From contig JAEYVE010000191.1 in the NCBI GenBank assembly GCA_023432025.1, positions 1-35,570 on the forward strand: a DNA stretch of 35,570 bases, in the 5' to 3' direction. Shown here one piece after another: positions 16,848 to 24,831 of the stretch. Made by a program: the position numbers and the translations under genes. The DNA comes from Pseudomonadota bacterium. GTDB lineage: Bacteria > Myxococcota_A > Polyangia > Polyangiales > Polyangiaceae. The notes below the pieces were generated by a model, which made no database searches, was not told where the DNA came from, and saw only the letters and a program-made list of their open reading frames with translations. Within the stretch, counting starts at the first letter, position 1. Every line of letters begins with the position of its first letter.

Positions 16848-18536
16848 TCAAAAAACGTCGAACGGGTACGCGCCGTCGCTGTAGCCGCGCGTAGCGACGC
16901 GATCACGCAGTAGGTCGTCGTTCTTGTCGAGCTCCAAGAGCGCGCGGGCCACGCGCGCGTCGGCGGAGCGCGTCCAGATTTCCGCCAAGTCGATCATGCG
17001 ACGTGACCCGACCTCGCCGTTTTCTGCCCGCTCACGCTCCGCCCGAGACAGTAGAGCGGTCCAGATCGCGAGGTCCGTCACGGCGCCGGCCAAGCGACGC
17101 TGGACGTGCTGCATTTCGACGATGTCCCGACCGTAGCGACGCACCTGCGCGGTGACGGCCCGCCCCAGCTCGTCGGCGCGCGCCTTCAAACCTGCGGCGA
17201 GGCGGCTCAACTCGGGGGCGTGGCCCGGAACCAAGCGATCGATACGACGACGAACGCCGTCAATCGCGATTTCCCCGAACACGTCGAGGCGCGACAACGG
17301 ATTCTGCATGGCCTCGACCAGGCGCTCGGCGCGCTGACGCGCCACGCGAGTGCCCTCGAGCGTCACGAAAGACTCGAGAGCGAAATCCGAGCCGTCGAGT
17401 AGACACAGCGCACGACCATCCGCCCATTTGCGGACCGCGCCCGACGCGGCCACGAACGCGGCCGCGCCATGCAGCTCACGGGCGGCGTCCAAGACGCGTG
17501 ACGCCGTGCGCGCCACCGCCAGACGCACGACAGCGCTCTCCACGGCGTCCGTGGCGCCCGAACGCTCCGTGAGGCTGGCGCACAGGTACACGAGCGACTC
17601 CGCCGCCAGGCACTCCGACAGCATGCGGCTCACTCGCTCGCGCACGGAAGGAAACTGCCCAACGCTGCGCCCGAACGCGCGACGCTGGCGCAAGCGAGCG
17701 ATGGTGTCGTTCAGGGCTTGGATGCACACGCCGAGCACGGCCGCGCCCACGTAGAGGCGCGCCTCGGCGAGCGCGCTCATGACGAGGCGAAAGCCCTTGC
17801 CGACCTCTCCAATCACCGACGCGGACGAGAGCTCGACGCCGCGAAAGGCGACCTCTCCGACGCCAGCGCCGACGAGCGCCTCGGACTCCACGCGAGTGAC
17901 GTCCACCCCTTCGCCCCGCGGCACCAGGAACGCCGTGAGGCGAGGCTTGTCGCCAGCGTAAGGCGGCACGGTGCGGGCCAGCACGACGAAGTGCGACGCG
18001 AAAATTGCGTTCGTGACCCAACTCTTGGTTCCGTCGAGTCGGTAGCGACCGTCCGGGAGCGGCTCGGCGTAGGTTTGAATCTGCGCCACGTCGCTGCCTG
18101 GGCTGGACTCCGTCAGGCCGAACGCGCAAACGCCGGCGTCGGGCGCGTGCAAACGCGCAATCTGCGCGTCGCTTCCGAAGCGCTCGATCGCGCGCAAACC
18201 GAGCGCCTCGTGGGACACCAAGCTCACCGCCGACGAGGGGTCGAGAGCTGCCAGCTCTTGCACCACCCGCAGGGAGCCGGGAAGAAAACGCGGCCGAGAC
18301 GGGTCCAAGAGGCCTAGAGAGCTCAGCACGGCGTCCGCCCGCTCGAACGAGCCCTCGTAGCGCCGCATGCGCGAAAAAAGCGGCGAAAGCTGCTGAAACC
18401 GGCCGCTCCCGAGCAGAGGGTACGACCCAGCTTCGAGGCCGTCGAAGCGCCCCGAAAACAAATCTCGTACGAACGAAGACCGGGCCATGTGGGGAAGCGC
18501 CGACGTCACCGGACAGGCCAGCAAGCGCTCGGCCAT
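16848..18536 (-). CDS. Acyl-CoA dehydrogenase (VLCAD/ACAD9-like architecture)
   Basis: A 562-residue flavoprotein of the acyl-CoA dehydrogenase family, which oxidises acyl-CoA to 2-enoyl-CoA in fatty-acid breakdown. The middle domain has the signature FGLTESSPGSD (139-149) and GTKSWVTNA (169-177). The C-terminal FAD domain includes RRAFGRSVGQFPSVRERV and ELHGAAAF. At the position of the usual catalytic Glu (YEGT) it reads LLDGSD, with Asp381. About 160 further residues follow (about 400-562), as in VLCAD/ACAD9, where this extension helps membrane binding. I chose ATG 18536; a TTG at 18566 would add ten residues. It is divergent from folP with only 83 bases between, which hold a GATAAT hexamer (minus strand) that could serve this gene. 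Confidence 0.85.
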   Translation of the reverse strand: MAERLLACPVTSALPHMARSSFVRDLFSGRFDGLEAGSYPLLGSGRFQQLSPLFSRMRRYEGSFERADAVLSSLGLLDPSRPRFLPGSLRVVQELAALDPSSAVSLVSHEALGLRAIERFGSDAQIARLHAPDAGVCAFGLTESSPGSDVAQIQTYAEPLPDGRYRLDGTKSWVTNAIFASHFVVLARTVPPYAGDKPRLTAFLVPRGEGVDVTRVESEALVGAGVGEVAFRGVELSSASVIGEVGKGFRLVMSALAEARLYVGAAVLGVCIQALNDTIARLRQRRAFGRSVGQFPSVRERVSRMLSECLAAESLVYLCASLTERSGATDAVESAVVRLAVARTASRVLDAARELHGAAAFVAASGAVRKWADGRALCLLDGSDFALESFVTLEGTRVARQRAERLVEAMQNPLSRLDVFGEIAIDGVRRRIDRLVPGHAPELSRLAAGLKARADELGRAVTAQVRRYGRDIVEMQHVQRRLAGAVTDLAIWTALLSRAERERAENGEVGSRRMIDLAEIWTRSADARVARALLELDKNDDLLRDRVATRGYSDGAYPFDVF

Positions 18537-18581
18537 GCTAACCCATCGGGCGCGTAAAAGTCCCAATTATCAGCTACTTCC

Positions 18582-18610
18582 TTGCCCGCCCCTCTGCATC
18601 TTGCTACCCC
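18582..18610 (+). promoter_or_regulatory. Predicted promoter of folP-cdaA-cdaR
   Basis: TTGCCC (18582-18587), exactly 17 bases, then TACCCC (18605-18610). The GTG start at 18620 follows after nine bases. The predicted transcript would start at or within a few bases of the GTG, with no room for a ribosome-binding site. Confidence 0.45.
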
Positions 18611-18619
18611 GAATCGGCT

Positions 18620-19486
18620 GTGGGGAACGTGGATGATTTTCTGGAGGCTGTGCGCCAAGAGCGCGGCGCGGCCCTCATGGGGATCGTCAACACGACGCCT
18701 GACTCGTTCTACGACGGCGGCCGTTTCGCGGATCCGGAGACGGCGCGACGCCACGTCGACGAGTTGCTCGCCGCTGGGGCGGACATCTTGGACATTGGCG
18801 GAGAGTCGACGCGGCCCGGGGCGGCGCCCGTCCCGGACGACGAGCAGCTCCGCCGCATCGAGCCGGCCCTCCTTCACGCGCTCTCACGGGGCGCTTACGT
18901 GTCCGTGGACACGGCGTCCCCCGGGGTCGCTCGCCACGCGCTCGCGCTCGGGGCCCACCTGATCAACGACGTGTCGTGTCTCGCCCACGTCGAGTTGGCC
19001 GAGGCCGTCGCGGAGCACGGCGCGGTGCTCGTCTTGATGCACAGCCGCGGTCACATGGGGGACATGCCGGGCTTTTCACAGTACCCCGACGCCGCCTACG
19101 ACGACGTGGTCGCCACGGTGATGCGGGAGTGGAAAGAGGCGCGCGCACGCGCCGTAGAAGCAGGCGTCTCCGAAAAATCCGTCTGGATGGACCCCGGGTA
19201 CGGCTTCCACAAGAACGCGCGTCAGTCCCTCGAGCTCTTGGGTCGCACGAGAGAGCTCGCTCGAGAGGGCGTGCCGCTCGTGGTCGGCCCCAGTCGCAAA
19301 TCCTTCATCGGCGCGCTGGATGGCGCGGGCCCCGAGAGCCGCCTCGGCGGCAGCATCGCTGCGTGCCTGTACGCCGCGCTCCAGGGAGCGAGCGTGCTGC
19401 GGGTTCACGACGTGCGCGAAGCTCGTCAAGCTCTCGCTCTGTGGCGGGCGGCCGCCGCGAGCGCGCGGGAGGCCGCCGATGCTTGA
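18620..19486 (+). CDS. folP: Dihydropteroate synthase
   Basis: A 288-residue enzyme that condenses p-aminobenzoate with hydroxymethyl-dihydropterin pyrophosphate in folate synthesis. Family motifs run in order: MGIVNTTPDSFYDGG (20-34), GGESTRPGA (60-68), SVDTA, LINDVSC, MHSRG, WMDPGYGFHK (usually DPGIGFGK), VGPSRKSFIG and RVHDV. The GTG at 18620 is used as start because the fold begins about ten residues later and a promoter-like pair lies just upstream. The 3' end overlaps cdaA by eight bases. The order folP-cdaA-cdaR is common in bacteria that make c-di-AMP. Cytoplasmic; sulfonamide target. Confidence 0.95.
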   Translation: MGNVDDFLEAVRQERGAALMGIVNTTPDSFYDGGRFADPETARRHVDELLAAGADILDIGGESTRPGAAPVPDDEQLRRIEPALLHALSRGAYVSVDTASPGVARHALALGAHLINDVSCLAHVELAEAVAEHGAVLVLMHSRGHMGDMPGFSQYPDAAYDDVVATVMREWKEARARAVEAGVSEKSVWMDPGYGFHKNARQSLELLGRTRELAREGVPLVVGPSRKSFIGALDGAGPESRLGGSIAACLYAALQGASVLRVHDVREARQALALWRAAAASAREAADA

Positions 19487-20585
19487 GAGCCTCCAGCACT
19501 ACGTTGCGGGCCGCTCGCCCCCCCAGCTGCTGCGGGACGTCGTCGACGTCCTCTTGGTCTACTACGTCCTCTACCGTCTGCTCTTGGTCGCCAAAGGTAC
19601 GCGCGCCATGCAGGTGGCCGCAGGCCTCTGCGTCGTCTTGCTCTTGTACCTCGTAGCTCAGGCGCTACAGCTCGTCACCGTTCTCACGCTGCTCTCGTCT
19701 CTGATTCAGAGCCTGCCCATCATCGTGGTGGTGGTGTTCCAGAACGACATCCGCCGCGCGCTCCAACGCGTCGGTAGCCGCGCGTGGTTCGGTGGTCTGG
19801 CGCGCGCCCAAGAATCGCGCGTCATCGACGAGGTGGTGGACGCCGCGCGCGAGCTGGCGCGCCATCGCATCGGCGCCATCATCACGTTCGAGCAGGACGC
19901 CAACTTGGACGAGTTCGTCGGCAACAAGGGCCTGGACATCGACGCCATGGTCACCGCGCCGCTCTTGGTGTCCATCTTCACGCCCGAGGCCAGCAACAAG
20001 CTCCACGACGGCTCGGTCATCATTCGTGACCTGCGCGTCGCGAAGGCCGGCGTGTTCTTCCCGATGCCCGAGGGGCGCATCATCGACCCGAGCTTCGGCT
20101 CCCGGCATCGAGCGGCGCTCGGCATCACGGAGGAAACGGACGCCGTGGTCGTGGTGGTGAGCGAAGAGCGCGGCACCATCAGCTTCTGCTTCAACGGCAA
20201 CATCGCCTCCGATCTCCAGGCGACGCAGCTCCGGGAAATGCTCGAGAGCATCTTCAGCCCGAAGGTCCGCAAGAAGAGCCGCAAGGCGCGCAAGCGGCTC
20301 TCGGAGGTGCCGCCCGAGCCCGTCGAAACCGAGGCAACGCGCGTGAGCCTGAAGGGCCCGGCGCCCGTGATTGAAGAAGAGCCGCCGCCCAGCGTGCGGC
20401 GCGGCGTGCGCCCGAGCGACGCGCCGCCCCCTTTGCGCAAGCGCGGTGAGCCCGAAGCTCCTTTGGACTCGGATCCAGCCGCCACGCGCCGTGAGCCACG
20501 CCCCATGCCCAAGGCAGGGGACCTCGAGCCGCGCGGGCCGGAGAGCGACACGGAGAGCGCCAAGCGCTCGGGGAGCGAAGGTTGA
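19479..20585 (+). CDS. cdaA: Diadenylate cyclase CdaA (DisA_N domain)
   Basis: A 368-residue membrane-bound diadenylate cyclase that makes c-di-AMP from two ATP. Three hydrophobic helices (about 21-38, 43-63, 65-86) precede the DAC domain (about 110-260). The catalytic motif reads LHDGSVII (177-179 DGS, where DGA is usual), and the ATP-binding motif is GSRHRAALG (RHR 209-211). The last 100 residues are Pro/Arg/Glu-rich and probably disordered, an addition to the standard CdaA of about 270 residues. The start at ATG 19479, overlapping the folP stop by eight bases, has GGGAGG six bases upstream. The following gene encodes CdaR, the usual regulator. c-di-AMP commonly controls osmolyte and cell-wall balance. 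Confidence 0.93.
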   Translation: MLESLQHYVAGRSPPQLLRDVVDVLLVYYVLYRLLLVAKGTRAMQVAAGLCVVLLLYLVAQALQLVTVLTLLSSLIQSLPIIVVVVFQNDIRRALQRVGSRAWFGGLARAQESRVIDEVVDAARELARHRIGAIITFEQDANLDEFVGNKGLDIDAMVTAPLLVSIFTPEASNKLHDGSVIIRDLRVAKAGVFFPMPEGRIIDPSFGSRHRAALGITEETDAVVVVVSEERGTISFCFNGNIASDLQATQLREMLESIFSPKVRKKSRKARKRLSEVPPEPVETEATRVSLKGPAPVIEEEPPPSVRRGVRPSDAPPPLRKRGEPEAPLDSDPAATRREPRPMPKAGDLEPRGPESDTESAKRSGSEG

Positions 20586-21541
20586 TGACCGCCACGTCCC
20601 CGTTCGTCGTGTTCCTACGCGGAGCCTTCACGCAAAACCTCGGCTTGAAGCTGCTCTCGCTCATTTGCACGATCGGGCTCTTCGCCTACATCCACGGCCA
20701 GCAGGACGTTCAGGAGCGCACGATCCCGGTCGGCGTCATCAGCTTGCCGCCGGAGAGCGACGAGCGGGAGTTGATGACCAAAATCCCGCCCAACATCCAC
20801 GTGACGCTGCGAGGAACGACGCGAGCGATCGATCAGCTCATCAGAAGCGGCATCACGCCCGTGGAAATCGACTTGCGCGAAGGCTTCAAGCGCTCCGTAC
20901 AGTTCAAGGCAGAGAGCTTCAAGCTACCGGAAGGCGTCGAAATCATCTTCGTGGATCCGCCGAGCATCGACCTCGAGTGGCAAGAGGTGGTGACGCGCGC
21001 CATCCCCTTGCAAACGTCCATCACCGGACAGCCGGCGCAGGGTTACGTCATCAAGGGAGAGCCCTCGGTCGAGCCGCGCAAGATCACCGTCAAGGGCCCG
21101 GTGAGCCTGGTCGAGGTGATTCAGTTCGCGCGCCTCGCGCCCTTCGACGTGACGGGCCTCACCGAGGGCGTTTGGCCGCGGCGCATCGCCATCGACGCGC
21201 CGCCTGCCCGTGTTTCGTACCTCGGCCAGCAAAGCGCGACGGTGACGGTCACCGTCGCACGTCGCAAGAGCGAAAAAGTGTTCACGGCCCGCCGGGTGGA
21301 GGTGATCGGTCCGCCTCACGCCACGGTCGTGCCGCGCACGGTGGACGTCAACGTCATCGGCGCCCCCGAGGTCGTGCGCACCCTGCGAGAAGAGCAGGTC
21401 GTGCCGCGCGCAGATTTGACGAGGCTGCCCGACATGGATTTCGAAAAGCGACCGCACGGCTCGGCCAGCGTCCCCGTCACGGTGGAGCTCGGCAGCGCCG
21501 AGGCGGAGGTGCAGCCTCCGTCCGTCACCGTCAAGTGGTGA
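20585..21541 (+). CDS. cdaR: CdaR (YbbR-repeat) regulator of CdaA
   Basis: A 318-residue protein with one N-terminal transmembrane helix (about 19-36, GLKLLSLICTIGLFAYIHG) and several extracytoplasmic YbbR repeats (about 40-318), for example IPVGVISLPPESDE, then ITVKGPVSLVEVIQFARLAPFDVTGLTEG and VNVIGAPEVVRTL. YbbR proteins bind and modulate CdaA from the outer face of the membrane. The ATG overlaps the cdaA stop (TGATG), so translation is probably coupled. In many bacteria glmM follows; here the next gene is on the opposite strand, 12 bases away. Confidence 0.88.
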   Translation: MTATSPFVVFLRGAFTQNLGLKLLSLICTIGLFAYIHGQQDVQERTIPVGVISLPPESDERELMTKIPPNIHVTLRGTTRAIDQLIRSGITPVEIDLREGFKRSVQFKAESFKLPEGVEIIFVDPPSIDLEWQEVVTRAIPLQTSITGQPAQGYVIKGEPSVEPRKITVKGPVSLVEVIQFARLAPFDVTGLTEGVWPRRIAIDAPPARVSYLGQQSATVTVTVARRKSEKVFTARRVEVIGPPHATVVPRTVDVNVIGAPEVVRTLREEQVVPRADLTRLPDMDFEKRPHGSASVPVTVELGSAEAEVQPPSVTVKW

Positions 21542-21553
21542 GCGGCGCAGCGC

Positions 21554-22309
21554 TCAACGACCGCTACCGGCGCGGGTGCGCGGCAGGTACTCGATGACGA
21601 GCCGCGCGCGTGCGTTTTGATAGAAGGTGAGCGCGGCCTCGCCCAAGCGAGTGGCGATGTACCAGCGGCGCAGCTTGGCCTCCACCTGACGGTAGGGGCT
21701 GCCCCGGAACGGCGTTTGCCCGACGCGGTGGATCTTTCGGAGCTCCGCGTCACTCGGCTCCAGCATGGGCGCCACCATCGCGTCCAGGTACAGGCTCGCG
21801 CGTGCGCGCCGTCGCAGCAGGCTGCGAAGCTCGAGGTCCCCGATGCCCTCCGCGCGCGCCGCGCTCTGCAGCGCCAGCGCGCCGCCGACTTGTTCCGCCA
21901 AGAGCACGCGCGCCGCACGAATCTGCGCCTCGACGCGCTCGGGAGCAGGCTCCGGTGTGATGCGTAGCGAGGCCAGAAGTGTTTCCGCCACGTGCCGCTC
22001 GAGCGCGGCCTGCAGGTGATGACGCCCGTAGGGCCGATCTTCGTCGGGCACGTAGGACGAATCCGCGAGCGCCTCGAGCCGCGCCTCGAACGCGAGCTCG
22101 CGCTCGAAGACGAAATGCGGCGACAGCGCGCCGCCCGTTTCCGGCGCGCTGAAGCGCACGACCACGCGGTCCAGCGCGACGACGGGAGCCTCGGGCGCGT
22201 TCTCTTCGGCGCGAGCTGGCGCAGCGCCGAGCCCGAGCGTCGAGAGTACGACGAGCGCCGCGACCCACCCCGCGGCACCGCGCGATGAAGACCGCAGCGT
22301 CGACCTCAC
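21554..22309 (-). CDS. Secreted SurA-N-like helical protein (hypothetical)
   Basis: A 251-residue exported protein. The N-terminus VRSTLRSSSRGAAGWVAALVV leads into a hydrophobic core and an ARA cleavage site near residue 33. The rest is mostly amphipathic helix with many Arg, Glu and Leu, including LRRRARASLYLDAMVAPMLEPSDAELRKIH, which recalls the N-terminal chaperone domain of SurA/PpiC proteins but lacks a parvulin isomerase domain. The GTG start overlaps the stop of the upstream UPF0158 gene (GTGA), so the two are translated together. It ends 12 bases from the convergent cdaR. Periplasmic chaperone is a guess. Confidence 0.7.
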   Translation of the reverse strand: MRSTLRSSSRGAAGWVAALVVLSTLGLGAAPARAEENAPEAPVVALDRVVVRFSAPETGGALSPHFVFERELAFEARLEALADSSYVPDEDRPYGRHHLQAALERHVAETLLASLRITPEPAPERVEAQIRAARVLLAEQVGGALALQSAARAEGIGDLELRSLLRRRARASLYLDAMVAPMLEPSDAELRKIHRVGQTPFRGSPYRQVEAKLRRWYIATRLGEAALTFYQNARARLVIEYLPRTRAGSGR

Positions 22310-23076
22310 GAACGAGCCACGACGCGGCGGGGCGGAGAAGAGGTGGTCGATTCGTCTTCGACGCCGGCTGGCGGCGGAGGCGGCTCGGAGCCTTCGCTCC
22401 TTTGTGCGAACGCGCGCGCGGAGCGGCGCGCTTTCACGAACTCGGCGAAGGCAATCACCTTCTCGAGATCCCGCGTGCCGAGCATTTCGGCGACCTCGGT
22501 CAGCTGCTTGCGCAAGAGCTCCGTGCTGCGACTTCGGCGTCCGCCGAGCTGCTCTTGTGAAATGCTCGCCCCCTCTCCGGGCAAAGCGTCCGCTGACGCC
22601 GCAGGTTGGGCCTCGCGCGGCACGGCGTACAAACCGTGCGCGGCCAGCCAGGCCTCCATGAACACGCGCAGACGTTCGCTGCGAAACGCGAACCAGCGCT
22701 CGCGCTCGGGGCCGAACGCCATCAAGGCGTCCTTGAAACGACGGAACGCACCCTTGCCGTCGATGGCAGCAGTGAGCCGCCCCTGCAGCTCCGCTTCGTC
22801 CACCATCGGGATGAAGCGCTCCATCCAACGGTATTGCTCCCGCGAGCTCACCGGATCGACGCGCATGTAGTGGGCGTCGGACGCGATGCGAGCGTGCATC
22901 TCCGGATCCGCGATGCCGTCGACGACGCGCAGTACTTCTCCCGTCACCAAATGCAGGTAGCTGTGGACCTCCGGTGCGTTGTTCTCGAACGCGTCCTCGA
23001 GCGCTTCCCAGTCGATGGGGACGGGTTTCAGTTCCGTGGCGGGACCGCGCGAGCTTCCTTGATCGGCGTCAGCCAT
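22306..23076 (-). CDS. UPF0158 family protein
   Basis: A 256-residue cytoplasmic protein. Residues about 20-160 match UPF0158: IDWEALEDAFENNAPEVHSY, then LVTGEVLRVVDG, YRWMERFIPMV, AIDGKGAFRRFKDAL and ERERWFAFRSERLRVFMEAWL. The family has no established function. The C-terminal part adds a helical segment (LLRKQLTEVAEMLGTRDLEKVIAFAEFVKARR) and a Pro/Ser-rich tail. The stop overlaps the GTG of the next gene. No good ribosome site or promoter is visible before the ATG. Confidence 0.8.
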   Translation of the reverse strand: MADADQGSSRGPATELKPVPIDWEALEDAFENNAPEVHSYLHLVTGEVLRVVDGIADPEMHARIASDAHYMRVDPVSSREQYRWMERFIPMVDEAELQGRLTAAIDGKGAFRRFKDALMAFGPERERWFAFRSERLRVFMEAWLAAHGLYAVPREAQPAASADALPGEGASISQEQLGGRRSRSTELLRKQLTEVAEMLGTRDLEKVIAFAEFVKARRSARAFAQRSEGSEPPPPPAGVEDESTTSSPPRRVVARS

Positions 23077-23198
23077 GACGTTTTCTCGATTGTTCCAAAA
23101 AGCGTGGTGGGTTTCCGGCGAGTGTCGCCGGGTATTGCGAAGCTATGGACAAGTACGCGCCAAGAAGCACCAAAGCGCCGGTCTCCCCCCGGTCTGCT

Positions 23199-24707
23199 TC
23201 AGCCCAAGCTCGATCGCGCTCTGCGCACGGCTTGGCTCCACCTTTCTTTAACAGATGTTCGGGCGGATTCATCGAGCGCCGGCGCGAAAGTCCGCTCGGT
23301 CGCCAGCATGGCTCGAACTTGCTCTGTCCCCTGGTAGAGGCCCACCCCGACTGCGGCGAGCATTGCAGCGCCGCGCGCCGTCGACTCGAGGTCCGGCGGC
23401 CGCTCGACATGCAGCCCGGAATAATCTGCCTGGAGCTGCATGAGGAAGTCGTTTTGAGCGGCTCCCCCGTCCACGCGAATTTTCCCCAATGGCTCTTGCA
23501 AGTCATCCGCCATCGCCCCCAACAGATCCTCCACTTGGAAAGCGATGGCGTCGAGGGTCGCGCGTGCCAAGTGAGCGCGGGTGCTTCCACGGGTAAGCCC
23601 CGTGATGAGGCCGCGTGCGTCCGGGTCCCAGTACGGGGCCCCCATACCGGTGAGCGCCGGAACGAAGACCACGCCATCGCTCGAAGCGACCGTTTGCGCC
23701 AAGGCCTCCACCTCGCTCGAAGAGCCGATGAGCCCCAGGCCATCCCGTAGCCACTGGACGGCCGCCCCCGCGACGAAGGAAGCCCCCTCCAGGGCGTACG
23801 TCACGCTGTCACCAATTTGCCAGCCGAGCGTCGTCAGCAGGCCATGTTGGCTCGGCACGGGGCGATCCCCCGTGCTCACCAGGACGAAGGCGCCGGTTCC
23901 GTAAGTGCACTTCGCCTCCCCGGGAGCGAAGCACCCTTGACCGAAGAGGGCCGCGTGTTGGTCGCCCGCAATGCCGGCGATGGGGATTCCGTCGGGCAGC
24001 CCGGGCACCCCCCTCGTGACACCGACCACGCCGGCGCTCGGAACGATGCGCGGCAAGAGCGCGCGGGGAACCCCCCACAGCTGAAGCATGGGCTCGCTCC
24101 ACGTGCGGGAGCGCAATTCCATGAGCAGCGTGCGCGACGCGTTGGTGACCTCGATGACGTGTGGGCTCCCGGCGGCGGAGCCGCCCGTGAGGCGCTCCAC
24201 CAAAAAGCTATCGATGGTGCCGAACGAAAGCCGCCCCGCCTCGGCGTCCCGACGGAGCTCGGCGTTCTCCCGCAGAAGCCACGCCACCTTGCTCGCCGAA
24301 AAGTAGGGGTCGATGACGAGGCCGGTGACGTTTCTCACGGCCTCCTCGTGACCACCGGCGCGCACCTCCGCGCAGAGGTCCGTCGTGCGCCTGTCTTGCC
24401 ACACCAGGGCCCGCCCCACGGGACGCCCGGAGTCGCGCTCCCAGAGCAACGAGGTTTCACGTTGGTTGGTGATGCCGAGCGCGACGATGGACTCCACGGG
24501 GACGCGCGCCTCGACCAGAGCGCCGCTCACCGCCTCCAGCACGCTCCGCCAGATTTCGTCGGCGTCGTGCTCCACACGGCCTGGCGCGGGGAAATGCTGC
24601 GCGAATTCCCGGTTGGCGCGGCCGAGAGTCACGCCGCTGGCGTCCATGACGAGCGCGGTCGTTCCCGTGGTTCCTTGATCGATCGCGAGCAGGTGCGGGC
24701 GATTCAT
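23199..24707 (-). CDS. glpK: Glycerol kinase
   Basis: A 502-residue FGGY kinase that phosphorylates glycerol to sn-glycerol-3-phosphate. Seen are the phosphate loop LLAIDQGTTGTTAL (6-19), ITNQRET, WQDRRT, the glycerol-binding Asp in AGIAGDQHAALFGQG, and adenine/phosphate motifs YGTGAF and VDGGAAQNDFLMQ. The length equals typical GlpK (about 500). The start at ATG 24707 fits the family N-terminus; longer in-frame starts would run into the opposite gene's promoter. A TACGCT hexamer ends seven bases before this ATG. No glpF or glpD lies nearby. Confidence 0.95.
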   Translation of the reverse strand: MNRPHLLAIDQGTTGTTALVMDASGVTLGRANREFAQHFPAPGRVEHDADEIWRSVLEAVSGALVEARVPVESIVALGITNQRETSLLWERDSGRPVGRALVWQDRRTTDLCAEVRAGGHEEAVRNVTGLVIDPYFSASKVAWLLRENAELRRDAEAGRLSFGTIDSFLVERLTGGSAAGSPHVIEVTNASRTLLMELRSRTWSEPMLQLWGVPRALLPRIVPSAGVVGVTRGVPGLPDGIPIAGIAGDQHAALFGQGCFAPGEAKCTYGTGAFVLVSTGDRPVPSQHGLLTTLGWQIGDSVTYALEGASFVAGAAVQWLRDGLGLIGSSSEVEALAQTVASSDGVVFVPALTGMGAPYWDPDARGLITGLTRGSTRAHLARATLDAIAFQVEDLLGAMADDLQEPLGKIRVDGGAAQNDFLMQLQADYSGLHVERPPDLESTARGAAMLAAVGVGLYQGTEQVRAMLATERTFAPALDESARTSVKERWSQAVRRARSSLG

Positions 24708-24714
24708 CGTGGTC

Positions 24715-24720
24715 AGCGTA
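24715..24720 (-). promoter_or_regulatory. Predicted -10 element (TACGCT) of glpK
   Basis: On the minus strand TACGCT is followed by seven bases and then the ATG at 24707. The hexamer is identical to the one before the lipoprotein gene. No TTG -35 is apparent at 17-18 bases. Confidence 0.4.
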
Positions 24721-24791
24721 ACAGAGTGTTGGCCTGGGCCGCTCCCCCTACGCATTTCTTGCGCCCCACGCGACAAAACCCACCGGCCGGG

Positions 24792-24820
24792 TTGTCGGGA
24801 AGTCACCACCCGGTTAGCCT
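24792..24820 (+). promoter_or_regulatory. Predicted promoter of the cyclase gene
   Basis: TTGTCG (24792-24797), a 17-base spacer and TAGCCT (24815-24820). The ATG at 24832 lies 11 bases after the -10, so the leader is at most about five bases. GGAA at 24821 would fall at or before the transcript start and may not act as a ribosome site. Confidence 0.6.
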
Positions 24821-24831
24821 GGAACGCGAAT

